A stretch of 64,000 nt of DNA from Pythium myriotylum. Lineage: Eukaryota > Oomycota > Peronosporomycetes > Pythiales > Pythiaceae. Position numbers and translations under genes: made by a program. Shown piece by piece: positions 1-12,500 of the stretch (position 1 is the stretch's first letter; each line of letters starts with the position of its first letter). The stretch lies in NCBI GenBank assembly GCA_023091665.1, contig JALJCQ010000030.1, positions 2,420,501 to 2,484,500 on the forward strand, in the 5' to 3' direction. The notes below the pieces were generated by a model, which worked only from the letters and a program-made list of their open reading frames with translations, searched no databases and was not told where the DNA came from.

Positions 1-130
1 GCGACGCCGAGAGCGCCGCCTCCGCGAGCGGAGCCAGCTCGTCCTCGCCGATGAGCGGCGCCGCAGAGCCTGCTCGCTCGCGCGAGTCGTGGGGCGCGGG
101 CGCCTCGAAGGGCGCACCCATGAGCATCAT
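1..130 (-). CDS. N-terminus of an unknown protein, cut by the window edge
   Basis: On the minus strand an ATG at 128-130, followed directly by ATG CTC ATG, opens a frame that runs off the left edge without a stop. The visible 43 residues begin MMLMGAPFEAPAPHDS and are rich in Ala, Pro and acidic residues. Codons are strongly G/C-ending, as at the 5' ends of other genes here. It faces the gene starting at 236, so the two would share a promoter of about 105 bp. No domain can be recognised from so short a piece. Starts at 127 or 121 are also possible. Confidence 0.45.
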   Translation of the reverse strand, partial: MMLMGAPFEAPAPHDSRERAGSAAPLIGEDELAPLAEAALSAS

Positions 131-235
131 CGCCGCTCGCCCGGTGGTTTCGTTTTGGCTCCGTCCGGCAGTGACCTAGCCAGTCACACAAGCGGGGTTC
201 GCCCAACGGTGGCGCCAATTTGGCTCCGAGTTCTC

Positions 236-1096
236 ATGCCCCAGTTGAAGCGCCTCTCCGCGACAGCGTCGGCGACTGCCGAGGCAAGCGCTGCGACCGC
301 TGAGCAGCTCCTCGCCCAGCCACTCCATGAACTGACGCAGAGGGCGCTTCGCAAGCACGCAGCGGACGCCTGCGCCGCGCCAGGAGTGACGATGGAGGCC
401 ATACTCGACGGCGATGGCGCCAACGGGAATCGCGACGAGACGTACGTGGGCTACTCGATGCCAACGGTAAAAGATCTCGATAGGAAACCGTTTTGATCCC
501 CAGAAACTACGATATCTGCGCAAAGAAGATCGATTCGATGCAATTTGCAGTGGGTGGAGGTAATGGATCCGGATTTCAAGGCATGACCACTTATGCACGG
601 TTGTCGGCAGGACTGTGTTCGCGCTGCGATTGGAGCCGCTGGCGGTGGCTTCAAGTCGCTCTTTATTGTATCGAGCGCGCTCGACGTGGTGAAGAGGCTC
701 CGCTTGGTCCTCGAGGCCGACGGTGTCGACGTCGCGACGCGAGACGCAGTGCTCCGATGCATCGACGTGCGGCAAACGAGGGAGATCCACGTGCTTCTCT
801 CCACCATCCAGGACACGGGGGCGTATCGACTGGTATACGTGGCTGCTCTGGCATGCTCCCGCGCTCGCCTCACCCCTTCCCTTCTGCAGGTCTTTCTCGG
901 TCCGCTCAGCGTGTTCTTCTCTCCGTTTCTCACAGCCACCGGCCTGAGCACCACAGGTGCGTTTGCTCGTCTTAGCGGCTCGGTCGCGTCGGCTCATGCG
1001 TCGCTCCCACGCGCAGGCGACGGCCTCCTGCGCATGGTCCATCTCGCATGCAAGCGCTCCTCAACGTCCAAGATCACCATCATTCAGGCGCCGTAA
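236..1096 (+). CDS. Unknown 206-residue protein, five exons
   Basis: I do not recognise this protein. Exons 236-441, 504-549, 611-832, 890-956 and 1017-1096 join in frame across GT-AG introns of 62, 61, 57 and 60 nt and give 206 residues ending IIQAP. The intron ending at 889 has a clear pyrimidine tract. The N-terminal third is Ala-rich (ATASATAEASAATAEQLL) and reads like a helix. The middle (IGAAGGGFKSLFIVSSALDV) and the segment after it look like a compact fold without known motifs. The second intron's donor (GTGGGT at 550) was chosen because it alone keeps frame; a better-looking GTAATG lies at 560. The first two exons are therefore less certain than the last three. Confidence 0.55.
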
Positions 1097-1316
1097 TCAC
1101 TTGCTGAGACATCAGGCGAGTGTTCGCTTAAGTCCGACTCCGTTACTGAGCTTCGTCTGACCTTCACTCTGGATTGGGAGGTCAGCCATTCTCCGAGAGC
1201 TTCGTTCAGGACGCCTGCCGAGAAGCTCCGCTCTCTCCGTCTCAGCTCTCTCCGCTGAATATAGCCTCCTCCTCCTCCTCCCGCCTCCCCCTTCGCCCCC
1301 CTCCTCTGCACGTGCC

Positions 1317-3152
1317 ATGGATCCGCTGCGTCGAGCCGACAGCGTCGACACGGTCATCAAGCCGGCGCCCCTGAGCGATCACGACGCCTACGACCTCTTC
1401 GGCACGGGCACCACGCACGTCGGAGCCTCAGTGGGTGAACCGCTCAAGCCCCATAAAGAAATTGACCCAGCACCGCTGCCTGCTGCACACGTTCCGCTGG
1501 AGGTCGAGTCGCCGACAGCATTCACGCTCTTCCCTTCGGCAGCGCCTGTGCCCCCAGAAGTGGTCAAGCCGTCCAATGGGAGCAATGGCGCAGAGACAGT
1601 AGAAGATGATTTCGTCTTGTTTCCGTCAGCGTCAGCCATACCGCCGTACTCATCTTCCAAGTCGTTGCCCGCAGATTCTTCAAGCGTACCGTCGTACTCG
1701 TTTTCCAAGTCGATGCCCCCGGAATCTTCAACCGTGTCCGATGAGGCCATTGCTCAAGTATTGTACGCAGAGTCAGAAGCATTGCCTCCACCAGCATCGT
1801 ACGCTAGTGACGAAGCATACGCCCAGGCGCTTGATCTCCGACTCAATGGTATGTCGTTGGCACCACCTCCTCCGCAATTCAAGAACTCCGGTAACGCTGT
1901 CGACATCATTGCGGCGCGCAGCACAGGTAACCAAATTTTCTCCACCTCCTGGCATGTGCGTCACCTCTACATTCTCCTTGTCGCTACTGTCGATTCACTC
2001 GGATTCGGTGCTTCGTGTAGGTGATGTTCTCGTGGTCCCGATTCCGTTCCAACATCTCCACTGGCGTGGGTGATACGGTCCGTGTGCTGGTGAACGGGAA
2101 AGAGCTGCCCACAAAGATGATCCTACAGGAACGTGGACGCTGTATATTTACAACAGGTATCCCAACACGTTCTGACAGAGTTTGCTGAAGTTGTCTGATG
2201 ATTCTCTACATGATCAGGTGGCCTCACTCCCCCCACCACCGATCTGCTTCAAGTGGAGCTCTTCGAAGATCGCCCTAATCTTGTTCGCTTCGAGCACTTC
2301 CAGAAGTCGAGTGACTCTATCCGCTACGTCGAGAGTCGGCTCCACTTGTGGGGACCCAATGAGTCGGTCATTGTTGCCGATCTTGATGGAACTCTCACAA
2401 TCAGCGACGTCGAAGGCCATATCAGAACGCTGCGCCTGGGCCAGTACGACTTTCTCCACTCTGGCGCGTGTGAGTTCTTCACGAAACTGCACGAGCTTGA
2501 CATGCGGATAGTCTACCTCACAGCTCGCCCAATTGATTGGGCGTCCGCCTCACGCACCCACCTAGAAAACGCGAAACAGCAGACGCATACGCTTCCACCT
2601 GGGCCACTGATTACCAACTCAAATGGTCTTACGGGCGCTCTCCTAACTGAAGTAGTGAACAAGAATCCACACGTATTCAAGGCCCAGGTGCTTAACGAGA
2701 TCCAGCTCACACTGATCCATGCTGGGCGTGTGATCGAGCACCCTGTATTTGTTGCTGGTTTCGGTAACCGACCAACTGACACAGTCGCTTACGAGCAAGT
2801 CGGTATCGACCCAAACCTCATCTTCCTGATTGACCCATATTCCAACCTCAAGGCATCGACCAATCCTCGCATCTATGAGTCGTACTGCGACCCTAACGCG
2901 CTTCTGTGGCTATTACCAAAGCTCAAGCACAAGGTACCCATCGAAAAGGTGCAGCGGATCGACGACTACACTGTCCGGGAGCTGGTTCTTGCGGAGGATC
3001 GTGAGCAACTGCTGATGGCTGAGCGAGAGGCACGCCGTCTTCAAGAAGAAGAGTACGACCGCGCCGCTCGACGTTCAAGCGGCAATATGCCAGCCATGAA
3101 TCCGGCAACGTCACTCCGCGGTTCCAAGTATAGTGGATCTTTCGGCATATAA
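1317..3152 (+). CDS. Lipin-like Mg-dependent phosphatidate phosphatase
   Basis: Lipins dephosphorylate phosphatidate to diacylglycerol at ER and nuclear membranes. Exons 1317-1955, 2021-2156 and 2218-3152 (introns of 65 and 61 nt) give 569 residues. The C-terminal half is a lipin LNS2 domain with the haloacid-dehalogenase motif VADLDGTLT, so the DxDxT catalytic signature is intact, followed by YLTARP and a conserved FGNRPTD segment. The N-LIP-like segment (AVDIIAARSTGNQIFSTSWH, then VMFSWSRF) spans the first junction near residue 213. In animal, yeast and plant lipins N-LIP sits at the extreme N-terminus. Here about 190 residues of Ser/Pro-rich sequence precede it, with repeated LFPSA and SDEA(Y/I)AQ(A/V)L units. 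Inference: a low-complexity regulatory extension has been added. The enzyme call is firm; membrane targeting is not shown. Confidence 0.9.
1640..1735 (+). repeat. Two imperfect 48-bp tandem units in the lipin N-terminal region
   Basis: Copies at 1640-1687 and 1688-1735 match at most positions and each encode a 16-residue unit around PPYSSSKSLPADSS and PSYSFSKSMPPESS. The unit length is a multiple of three, so copy-number changes would keep the reading frame. Confidence 0.85.
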
Positions 3153-3261
3153 ACAGTGATGTAATCGTCCTGGAAAGATATCAATATATTATTTTTTTCT
3201 GCTTTGCCCGGGTGTAGCGTCACAGCAGTATCGAGAATGGGAGTAGAAAGGGATGTCGGAA

Positions 3262-4537
3262 CTAGAGCGACGCGCCAAGCTGCACAATGTGCGGGTAGCA
3301 TGGCAGCGTCAGGAAGTCGACCATGTCATCGTCCGTGAGGATGTTACCAACAATCTGGCCGGCCAATGCCCACTTGTTTCCGGCCTTGGCGTTGACCGAT
3401 CGTCGCTTAACACACTCCTGGAGAATGCTTAGCACGAGCGCCTTCGTGATCTGCTTGCCGTCGACCGTCTTTTGGTTATGGCGCACCCACTGCCACACCT
3501 GAGCGCGCGAGATCTCTGCGGTTGCGGCATCCTCCATCTTGTTGTGAAGTGGGATACAACCACTGCCACGCAGCCAAGCCTCCGAGTAGACAAGCGACAC
3601 ATCGATGTTCTCCTCCAAGCCAGCGAGCGTGATAGCGCCCGTCGGCGGCTCAATCAAATCCGCGCCGGTGACCGACTTGCCCTCCTCCGGGATCTTGGAG
3701 ATTTGGTTGGCCGCTGGCATGTGCTTGTTGAACACGTCGAGCGCAACTTGGACGAGGCCAGGGTGGGCGACCCACGTACCATCGTGGCCTGCCAGAGCCT
3801 CACGAGCCTTGTCTTCACGCACGGCGCTGAGGATCTTGTCGTTAAGAGCGGGGTCGTTCTTGACAGGGATCTGAGCAGCCATGCCACCCATGGCATGGGC
3901 ACCGCGACGGTGGCACGTACGGATGAGAAGCTTCACGTACGAGGCCATGAATGGTGTGGTCATACCGACAGAGGAGCGGTCTGGCACAACAAACTTGGCG
4001 TGGTTGCGGAACTTCTTGATGTAGGAGAAGATGTAGTCCCAGCGACCGCAGTTGAGGCCGGATGAGTGCTCGCGGAGCTCGTAAAGGATTTCCTCCATCT
4101 GGAAGACAGCAACAATGGTCTCAATAAGGACGGTTGCGCGGATTGAGCCACGAGGCACACCGAGGTAGTTCTGAGCAGCGACAAAGACGTCATTCCAGAG
4201 ACGTGCCTCCAAGTGGTGCTCGAGCTTGGGGAGGTAGAAGAAAGCACCGGTGCCGCGCTTGGCGAGCTCGTGGGCGTTGTGGAAGAAGTAAAGACCGAAG
4301 TCGAAGAGCGAGCCCGACATGATCTGGTTGTTGACAAGCACGTGGGCCTCATCGAGGTGCCAGCCGCGCGGGCGCACGAGCAGCGTGGCGATCTTGTCGT
4401 TGAGCTTGTACTGCTTGCCCGTCTGCGGCTGCGTGTACGAGATGGTCTTGCGCACGGCGTCAATGAGGTTGAACTGTCCGTCGACCTGGTTGAACCACGT
4501 GGGGGCGGTCGAGTCCTCAAAGTCGGCCATGTAGCAC

Positions 4538-4578
<41 letters not shown>

Positions 4579-4872
4579 CACGGGGCCCGTGATCTCGACG
4601 CGTCGGTCGGCGAGGTCGGCCGGGATCGACGCGACCTTCCACTCTCCTTCACGAATGTACTTGGTCTCGGGGAGGAAGTCGGGCAGGATGCCGGCGTCGA
4701 TCTCCTTCTGTCTCTGGACGCGCGCGGCGAGCAGCTCCTGGCGGCGGCTCTCGAAGTTGACGTGGAGGAAGCCGAGGAAGCGCAGCGCGTCGGGCGTGAG
4801 CACGCGGCGGAAGCTGTCGCTGACGTGGCCGAGCACGCGGACGTTGGCGGCGGGGGTCGAGTACGTGGCCAT
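3262..4872 (-). CDS. Malate synthase (glyoxylate cycle)
   Basis: Condenses glyoxylate with acetyl-CoA to malate, allowing growth on fatty acids and acetate. A single exon from the ATG at 4872 gives 536 residues, the usual eukaryotic length (about 530-560). Family segments are present: YMADFEDSTAPTW, LLVRPRGWHLDEAHV, FFYLPKLEHHLEARLW, RATVLIET, LNCGRWDYIFSYIKK, HAMGGMAAQIPVKND and DGTWVAHPGLV. The start lies in a GCCATGG context. An in-frame ATG at 4977 would add 35 residues that look like leader sequence. The protein ends in Ala-Ser-Leu rather than an SKL-type peroxisomal signal, and I see no PTS2 nonapeptide, so compartment is unclear. Neighbours: lipin converging on the left, a kinase tandem on the right. 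Confidence 0.95.
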
Positions 4873-5255
4873 GGCGAGCAGTGGGCGGCAGGCGGCGGGT
4901 TGCGGAATGAGCTCTTCAACGGAGAGGAATGGGCAATCACTCGACGCCGCTTCACTTCGGCATCGCCGTCGAGGCATGCCGCGACAAGATCTTCAACACG
5001 ATAGCGAATTTTAGCCAATGGGCGAGAAGCCACGTGCGTAGGGAACGTGCACTTCTGACGTCGGCGGCGTCACGGCGAGCGTTTGGTCGCGGGCGGACCG
5101 TCCGCCGAGACTGGGAGTTTGACAGTGGACGCGACTAGGGGGTGGGGGGACGCGCTCAGTTTCGGTGGTTAGGGGATCAGAGGCCTCAGATGTCGATTCG
5201 CGTCCGTCACGCATGGGTACGTCAACAGGGCGATGGTGGGCGAATCGCGAGTCGC
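4873..5255 (-). promoter_or_regulatory. Malate synthase upstream region with a CCAAT box
   Basis: A 383-bp gap holding the malate synthase promoter and the 3' flank of the kinase gene. AGCCAAT stands at 5013-5019. No other gene is supported: open frames here are short extensions or shadows of neighbours. Confidence 0.4.
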
Positions 5256-6405
5256 TCATATCCGCCCGGACGTGAGGCCGTAGGGCTTGGCGGGCGTCTT
5301 GCTGCGCCGCTGGTGCGCCGCCAGCGCCTCCGCGTACGAGCGACCCACCTCGATCGCCAGGCTCGCCACCACCGCGTGCTTGGCCTCGTCCAGCTCGCCG
5401 ATCACGGCCGGGAAGCTCGGCCGCTGCCGAGGGCTCACGTCCCAGCAGCGCTTCATGAGCCGCTGCAGCACGTCCGGGATGTGGTCCAGCAGCTCCGGGC
5501 GGAGCTCCTCGTGGGCCACCATGTACGCGAGGTTGATCGGGTCCTGGTCCAGGTACGGCTTCTTGAAGCAGAAGAGCTCCCTGGACGCATAGCGGTTAGT
5601 AGTCGGTGGTCAGGGCGCCAGAGCGACAGCCGCACCAGAGAACGATGCCGTACGAGTAGACGTCGATCTTCTCCGAGTAGTCCTCGCCGCGAAAGACCTC
5701 GGGCGCCAGCCACCGCGGCGTGCCGCACATGGTCTGCGCGTTGGCGTTGCGCTGGAGGCTCCGGGAGAGCCCGAAGTCGCTCAGCTTGCAGCAGAAGGTC
5801 TCGGTCAACAGGAGATTCTCGGCCTTGATATCCCGGTGCAGTATGATCGGGTCGAGTCCGTGGAGGTATGCGCACGCCTTCGCGCAGCCGAGGGCGATCT
5901 CGAGTGTGAGCCCCCACGTGATGTTGATCTTCTTGCTCTGCGCGAGTCGCAGCAAATCGACCACGGAGCCAGCGCAGAGCTCAGTCATTAGACAGAAGTT
6001 GGGCGGCGTCATCACGGCGCCAAGAAACTGGACGATGTTGGGGTGCGTGAGAATGGAGAGGATATTGAGCTCGTTCTGGAAGTCCTTGACTGTCTTGCGG
6101 TTGTACTGTTGCGCAAGCAGTTGCTTGAGCGCCACGCGTTTACCCTTGTAGTATGCTTTGTAGACAGTGCCGAAGTTGCCTGCGCCTATGCGGTCCTCAA
6201 TCTTGATATCACCAAAAGGTACGTTGAAACCGAAGAACAGAGTGTTCTCGATTCGCATTGAGTCGGTCACAGGGTTAAGCTTGTGACTCTGGTTCGACAG
6301 TGCTACATACACGAGTGTACCGGACTGGATGGTTGCCTGGAAGTGGTGTGTCTCATTCGAGACCGTCACAGGTGCAACGCCGCTGCGACCGAGGAGGTTG
6401 CCCAT
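5256..6405 (-). CDS. TKL-type protein kinase, putatively myristoylated
   Basis: Exons (minus strand) 6405-5636 and 5580-5256 join across a 55-nt intron with a TACTAAC branch point, giving 364 residues. It starts MGNLLGRS, a plausible N-myristoylation site. A complete kinase domain follows from about residue 85: IGAGNFGTVY, VALKQLL, the RD-type catalytic loop LHRDIKAENLLL, LSDFGLSRS, CGTPRWLAPEV and DVYSYGIVLWELF. Residues typical of active kinases are all present. RAF/MLK-like features such as LMTELCAGSVVDLL and the CWD...RP segment near the end place it in the tyrosine-kinase-like group, a large group in oomycetes. A 75-residue N-terminal region has no known domain. The start is 100 nt from the dynein stop codon. 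Substrate unknown. Confidence 0.9.
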
Positions 6406-6505
6406 CGTCGTGTTACGCGTGGCTTGAGCAGAGGCGCCGCCTCGCGCACGACTTAAAATACGACGGGCTCTTTGACTGAGAATACGCAGTCTATTATGTG
6501 CGGGT

Positions 6506-9500
6506 TTACAGATCCGCCGAACAGAGTAATGCCACGCCACGTAGCGTCCAGTGCAGTGGCCGGTGGTCCCGCGATGACAAGGTGATCGAGAGTATATAGT
6601 ACCTATCCGTCCGCAGCGCGTACCTGTACAGGGGCGCGTCGTAGCCTCCGTAGGGCCCGTAATCATTCGTGCGGTTCTTCTTTTGGGCCTTCGTTGTCGC
6701 AGTCACGTACACGACAGGCAACGGAGCGAAGAGCTTTTTGGGCTCGGCCTCGACTAGAGTGCCGTCGTTCTTGTTCCACGCGGCGCCATCGAGTACGAGT
6801 CCGTGCACCAGAATCCCGTCACGAGGGGCTTGCTTGATTTGTTCCAAGCGATCATAATCGGTCACTTCGCTATGGTACACGACATCGTCAAGTGCCCATC
6901 GGTCACTTGAATGGTGACGGGTCACCTCTTGACGCATCGCTGTCAGGAAGCCTTGCGGGTTCGAAAAGCCAGCAAGCCAAAAGCTGTGTGGTCGTCCACG
7001 CTCCAGCCAATTGCGAAGCTGGATGCAGCGGTCCGCAAGTCCTGTGAACCAGAGTCCGAGTGCGGAAGAGAGCCACGAGATCTCGTCACTTCCCGAGACG
7101 CCACGGTAGACCCATGCAAGAGGTACCTTGCCATCGAAGATTGCATTGATTGTCAGGCGGATGCTGGCTGTAAGCGCGATCTCGCCGTGAATGGCTCGCT
7201 GAACCTGCTCGAGGCTCACGCGAACGATCGATACCACGTGCTGCAGCCGCTGGATCTCCTGGAAGAGGAAAATATTGAGCGGCACTTCGACACCTCCGAG
7301 CTTGGTTCTGATCGTGAGTATGCAGTCATCTTCGATGAAGCTCTCCGGAATTGCAACCAGTAACTCTTTTACCTTCTTCACGACAACATCTTCACGCGTC
7401 TCACCCCCTTGAAAAGACGACTGGTCCTTCGGCTGAGTCTCCACGATTACGTTGAGTAAGGATGTGACTTCCTTCACGCGGTATGTGAGGTCAGCATTCG
7501 GGTGTAGTCCAAAGATTTCGGGAGAGTCCACTTTAGGAAACCCACTAATAAAACGGTGATACTCGTCGATCTCAACGCTCTCCGGGATGTTGTAGTTGAA
7601 GAGCTGCGAACCCACGGAGACTGCGCTGCCCTTTCCGCCACTACTGTGCGGAGCCACCGTGCACTCAGGTGTGAAGGAAAACGAGTTACTGAGCACTGTA
7701 TTGTTCAGCCACGCCTCGCAGTATGCACGAAAGAGTCGCCGATCCATCTCATCTGTGATACGCCCGCCGTAGTGGACTTCTGCGACCATGTACTGCACAG
7801 TTCCCCAGCTAACTCCACCATTGGTTGATGTGTACAAGTGTTTCTCCAAGAAACTTGTAGCCGCACTCAGGTCACTCGTGTTGAACTCGTAGGGAACACC
7901 AAAGCCCAGCGCTCCGAACTTTCTTCGCTCTTGCACAACGGAGTGGAGGAAGCAAAAAACAAAGAGGAGAGTGCGCCACTGCGATGACTCGATGCGGTCG
8001 AGCTTATCTTGGTCCACCAGGACGGTGTAGGAACGCAACATCCCTGCTCGTAAACCGGATGGTGGTTCGTTGGTTACTTTGGTTGCTCGTTGAAGCAACG
8101 CGATTGGGAATTGTGGGTGAGGCTCACACGTGAGGAAGAGACGAAAGTCGGCCGAAGCTGTTTCACGAAGTTTGTGGAGTATGTCATCCAGCGTCTCCAT
8201 GAATGCTAAACCAAGATGACAGTTCTGAAGAAGCACCCAGGAACCGTTGAGCGCAGCAGCACTGATGGCCTTCGATGCAACGATCTCCTGCCCTTCACCC
8301 ATCGAAATGCACGCTACACTCTGCCTCTTTTTCCTCGCAAATGCCTCGATACTCTCGGTGGGATCTGCGCCTGCGGACAAGAGATAGAGCACTGGAATGT
8401 CAGGCTGCATTTCCTGGAATACGCTCTCGACGGTGTCGGTCACTGCTTCGGTGTAGCGCGGACCCATGGCAGGTAGCTTAGTGGAGGCGTTCCCGGCAAC
8501 GGTTACCTCAACTGTCTCAAGCGCTCTCAAGAAGTCGCTGACCGCGAGGATCGTACGGTCTTCGCGCAATGATCTGATGAGCAAGAGCCGGTGAAAGTGG
8601 AGGCTCGCTGTCATAACACGTGGATCGAATAGAATATTCTCGTAGTCGGGAAGCGGGAGCTTCTCTGGTTCATTATCTTCATACCATTTTCGCCAGAGCG
8701 GCTCGCTCCGCTCTAGGTCCGAAAGAAGGTGCTTGAAGAGCGGTTTTTCAGTCGCGAGCTGTACAACATTCAACCACGACTGAGTCGTCATCCACTGGAA
8801 CGGTTTTGGTTGATCACTCGAAATTTTTCGGGACGCGCCAGCCTTGAGGAAGAGTGTTACATCGCCCGAGGAGATACTCTCAGCCGCGACGCAGATCTTT
8901 AGTGCGACCATGAGCAAGAAGCTTAGTTTGTGTTGCTCGTACAATCCTCGGTTCACGTATCGGTACACGAGGTATGTCAGGATCTCGATGATGTTGTTAA
9001 CCCGTTTGGACAATAGAGTGGACTTCTCCGACAGGTCGATTGACTTTCGAAATAGTACGAGAAACTGATCCAGCGAGCTTTGGTACATAGCATTTACGCT
9101 GGCAAAGTCAACCATCCCGAAGTAAAGAACGGAGCCTCTTGTCGCGACGGGTCGATAGTGTTCGCGTTTCTCGTCAATTCCCTTTTTCATATCTTCTGCT
9201 GCTGTTATCTTATCGTTAACTTCAGTTGCTTTGGCTTTGGTCTCAGCTAGTACGGTGATGAGCTCAAGGTCATCGAGAAGGTTTCCAGATGTGTTTGCGG
9301 ACAGCCTGTCGAGAAGCAGTGCGTCGAGTGAAACAAGCGACTTGGTGTTAGCATTTAATTCCTGTTGCACACGTAGTAACTGCTCTTCCAGTGACTTTTG
9401 CTCCTTCTGGATGACCCGCGCAAGCAATTGTTCTTCCAGTCCTTTTTGGGTAACCGTGAAGTCAACAACCAGTGTGCGAGCTTGGAGCTCTGGAGAGAAA

Positions 9501-12500
9501 TGCGGGTTTGGGAGGCGTGTGGTTAAGTAGAGTGCAAAGTCATCGTGGCACTCGATAAGACGATCGAGGATGTTGACAAAGCGAGCCTTGGCGCGTACCA
9601 CAAAATTGTGATCCAGCAAGTTATGGAGCATTGGGTCGACATCTTGTTGGTCGACACCGTCCAGTACAAGTGCCTTCCCTTCGCTCACAGAGTACTCGAC
9701 ATGATCCCGGAGCTTTGGAGCCGACATACTGACCACACCACCACCTGGACCAAGTTTGTCAACCTCTCGATTCAAGACCCACGCTAGCGCTTGGCCCTGT
9801 GGGTCGATTAGAAGAGGGAAGCGGGACCTTCCACCAAGTGCTACCAGCATTCCATTCTGAGTTGAAAGAGGGTCACTCGGGAGTCCCTGTAGATTCCAGT
9901 CACTCACACTTCCTTGGTCGATTAGAAACCGTTCCAAGACATAATCTCGCGTCCACGGGACCTGCTTTGCAGTGAGTTCATTTGGAATTCGTTGCTTGAG
10001 CAAAATATCGCGAAAGTCACGATTGAATGGGCCGCAGTAGCTTAGAAATGCCGCTGCAATCGCCGAATCACCAACAAGGTGAGCTTTCCGCTCGACAAAT
10101 CGATTAGAGTCATCCGTCCACCGCTTTCTCTCTCCACTAAGCCCATTAATTAGTGCGGTGGCCTGGTCCATTTTCTTCTTAGTCGCATGAGCAAACGCCT
10201 CGACCTTGGCTTTCTCTTCCATTTGCGTCTGAAAGTCTTCTTGCAAGTGCGTCAGGACCGCTTGGCACTTTTGAAGCTTCTCCTCGGAGGCTTGAAGTGT
10301 CGCCTGAGCCGCTTCAAACTTTCCCTCAAGCAAACGAAGCATTTCAAGTTTCGGTTTGACAACTTTGCTGGCTTCATGGTACATCATCATTGCCTTGACC
10401 CAGCAAAACAAGCCCTCTGCTGCCTTAGAGGCGTTCTTTGCTACTGGAGCGGTGAATCCGTCAAGTTCCATATATGGCATCATGAGTTCCATCGTTTCTT
10501 CGTTGATGTTATCCTTTTGGTGCTTGGAGAAGTAGAAAATGTTTTGTAGGAAACGTGTGTCGGCAAGCATTCCTGCGCGCGCGATCTGGAACGAATCGAG
10601 GATGAAATCAAGCGATTTTTTGTCCTTTGCAAGTCCCAAAGTGATGCTGGACTTCTCTACTTTGAGTAGTGGACACATTTGGAGGATTGAAACACAATCA
10701 AAAATGAGCTTGATTACGTCTCCTGGTTTGGCAAGCTTCTTCAACTCGTTCAAGTCATTCGGCTTGATGCTGCTCACGGCTCGCTCTGCTTCATCCAGGA
10801 ACGGTTGGGCTTTCTTCAGATCTTCCTCGGCGTCTTGCTTCTCTTGATAAATGATTCCAGCATCTGCTTGACACTGCTCTTTGAATTTTTGGACGATGTC
10901 ATTTTCTTTCTTGGCCTCAAGACTCTTGATTTGCAAGTTCTCGAGCATTTTGTTGGTGGCAGCCTCAGCAACCACAAGCTTAGCCTCCTCTTCCTTCAAA
11001 ATTACCTTCATTTTCTCGACGTCTTGAGCTCCTTGGATAAGCTTTTGCAGCCCAACATTTATAGCACTCTCATTTTTGTGAATCTCCTCGAGTTTCTCGC
11101 TGTAGAGCGTTTTATACGTCGTCAAAAAGTGCAAGAAACACCTCGGAGTCTGGAACACGTGTCGTCGCATCTTGTGAAAGTATTCCTCGCACACTTCTAC
11201 GACACACTGGTGGATCCGGCCCATTTGGGTGATCAGCTGATCTTTTACTTGAGGAGGCGATTCGATTGAGAAACCTTCCAAATATCCATGGCTCACCGCA
11301 ACAAGAGCTTCTTCGGGCCAGGACAAGAACCAGTCTATAGTGGTACCATTGATGAGGTTGGGGAACTCTTGGCATCTCTCAACAAAATCCTTGCTCACAG
11401 GAGAAAGGCACAGGACTAGGTGGAGATTTTCCCGTACCTGATCAAAGAAGAAGCGAACAAGATTGTCGAGCGTATCTGGAAGTTGGGGATGCATTTTTTG
11501 CATAGCTGTGCGCAAGTCCCCAGCCATTACAGTGAGTTCGTCACGGGGGAACAGACCTGGGATTTCTCCGTTTGCAAGGAAGGCATTTACAGCCTCCAAG
11601 AACGAATCTTCTTTCATATCCGCCTCAGTGATCACAAAGGCCACTCGTTTGCCTGTTTGGCCCGCAACTTTGAACAGCGCGCGAAAATCATCGAGAAAAG
11701 ACGTTAAGTTGTACGCCTTTGTGATTTGTATCTGGAACATCTGGCAACCTGCGATCACAGCGGCGAGCTTGGCTAGTGATTGTTTTCCTGAACCTCCGAC
11801 ACCAACCAACATCATGTTGTTTTGCGGCATCCCGAGCACGCGCGTGATTCGAATCAAGTGGTAAAGTGCCTCATCAAAGAGAATAAGTGGTAGTCTCTTC
11901 GTCGGATATTCCTTGTTAAACTGAGCCAGCAACTGCTCTGCACGCGTTCGAACCGTGTGGATGCTCGATGCTGGTTCGTAGATCTTTGGTGCCTCGCTTA
12001 TGACCTCTCCATACTCATCTACCATCGCTTCTCTCAAGAAATCGACAAATAAGGATCCCACTGAAGCTGCAGAGATGGAAGATGCTACGACAGCACATGT
12101 TCCGTCTCCAGCTCGATCCTTGGTAGCGGATGAAGATACAACCACGGAAGGCTGTGTCTTGAGAAGCACAGTATCACAAACAACACCAACTTCGTGATAA
12201 AACTTTAGTTTATCGTCGTTTGTGATGAGACGGTCACTGAAGACGCGCTCGCTTTCATGTCGCCAGAGTTTAACCAACATTTTTTCGGTGGCGATACATT
12301 CATGCGGAACTCGGAGGACTCCTTGGAAACATCTACTGATCTCCCGCAGACTGAAAAAGTAGTGAAATTTTTGAGGTGTGGGGAGCATTGTACGGCGCAT
12401 CCACTGCCAGAGTTGGATAGAGGCCGTTGCTAAGCGGCCTGCTACCTCCCCAATCGGCTTCTTGTGTTCGATATCGGTGGCAAACCGAGCTCGCATCATC

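Noticed and set aside
176..1042. 288-codon minus-strand frame
   Set aside because: No protein-like features; the plus strand has a spliced model that keeps frame through five exons.
4213..5004. 263-codon plus-strand frame
   Set aside because: Antisense shadow of the malate synthase 5' half.
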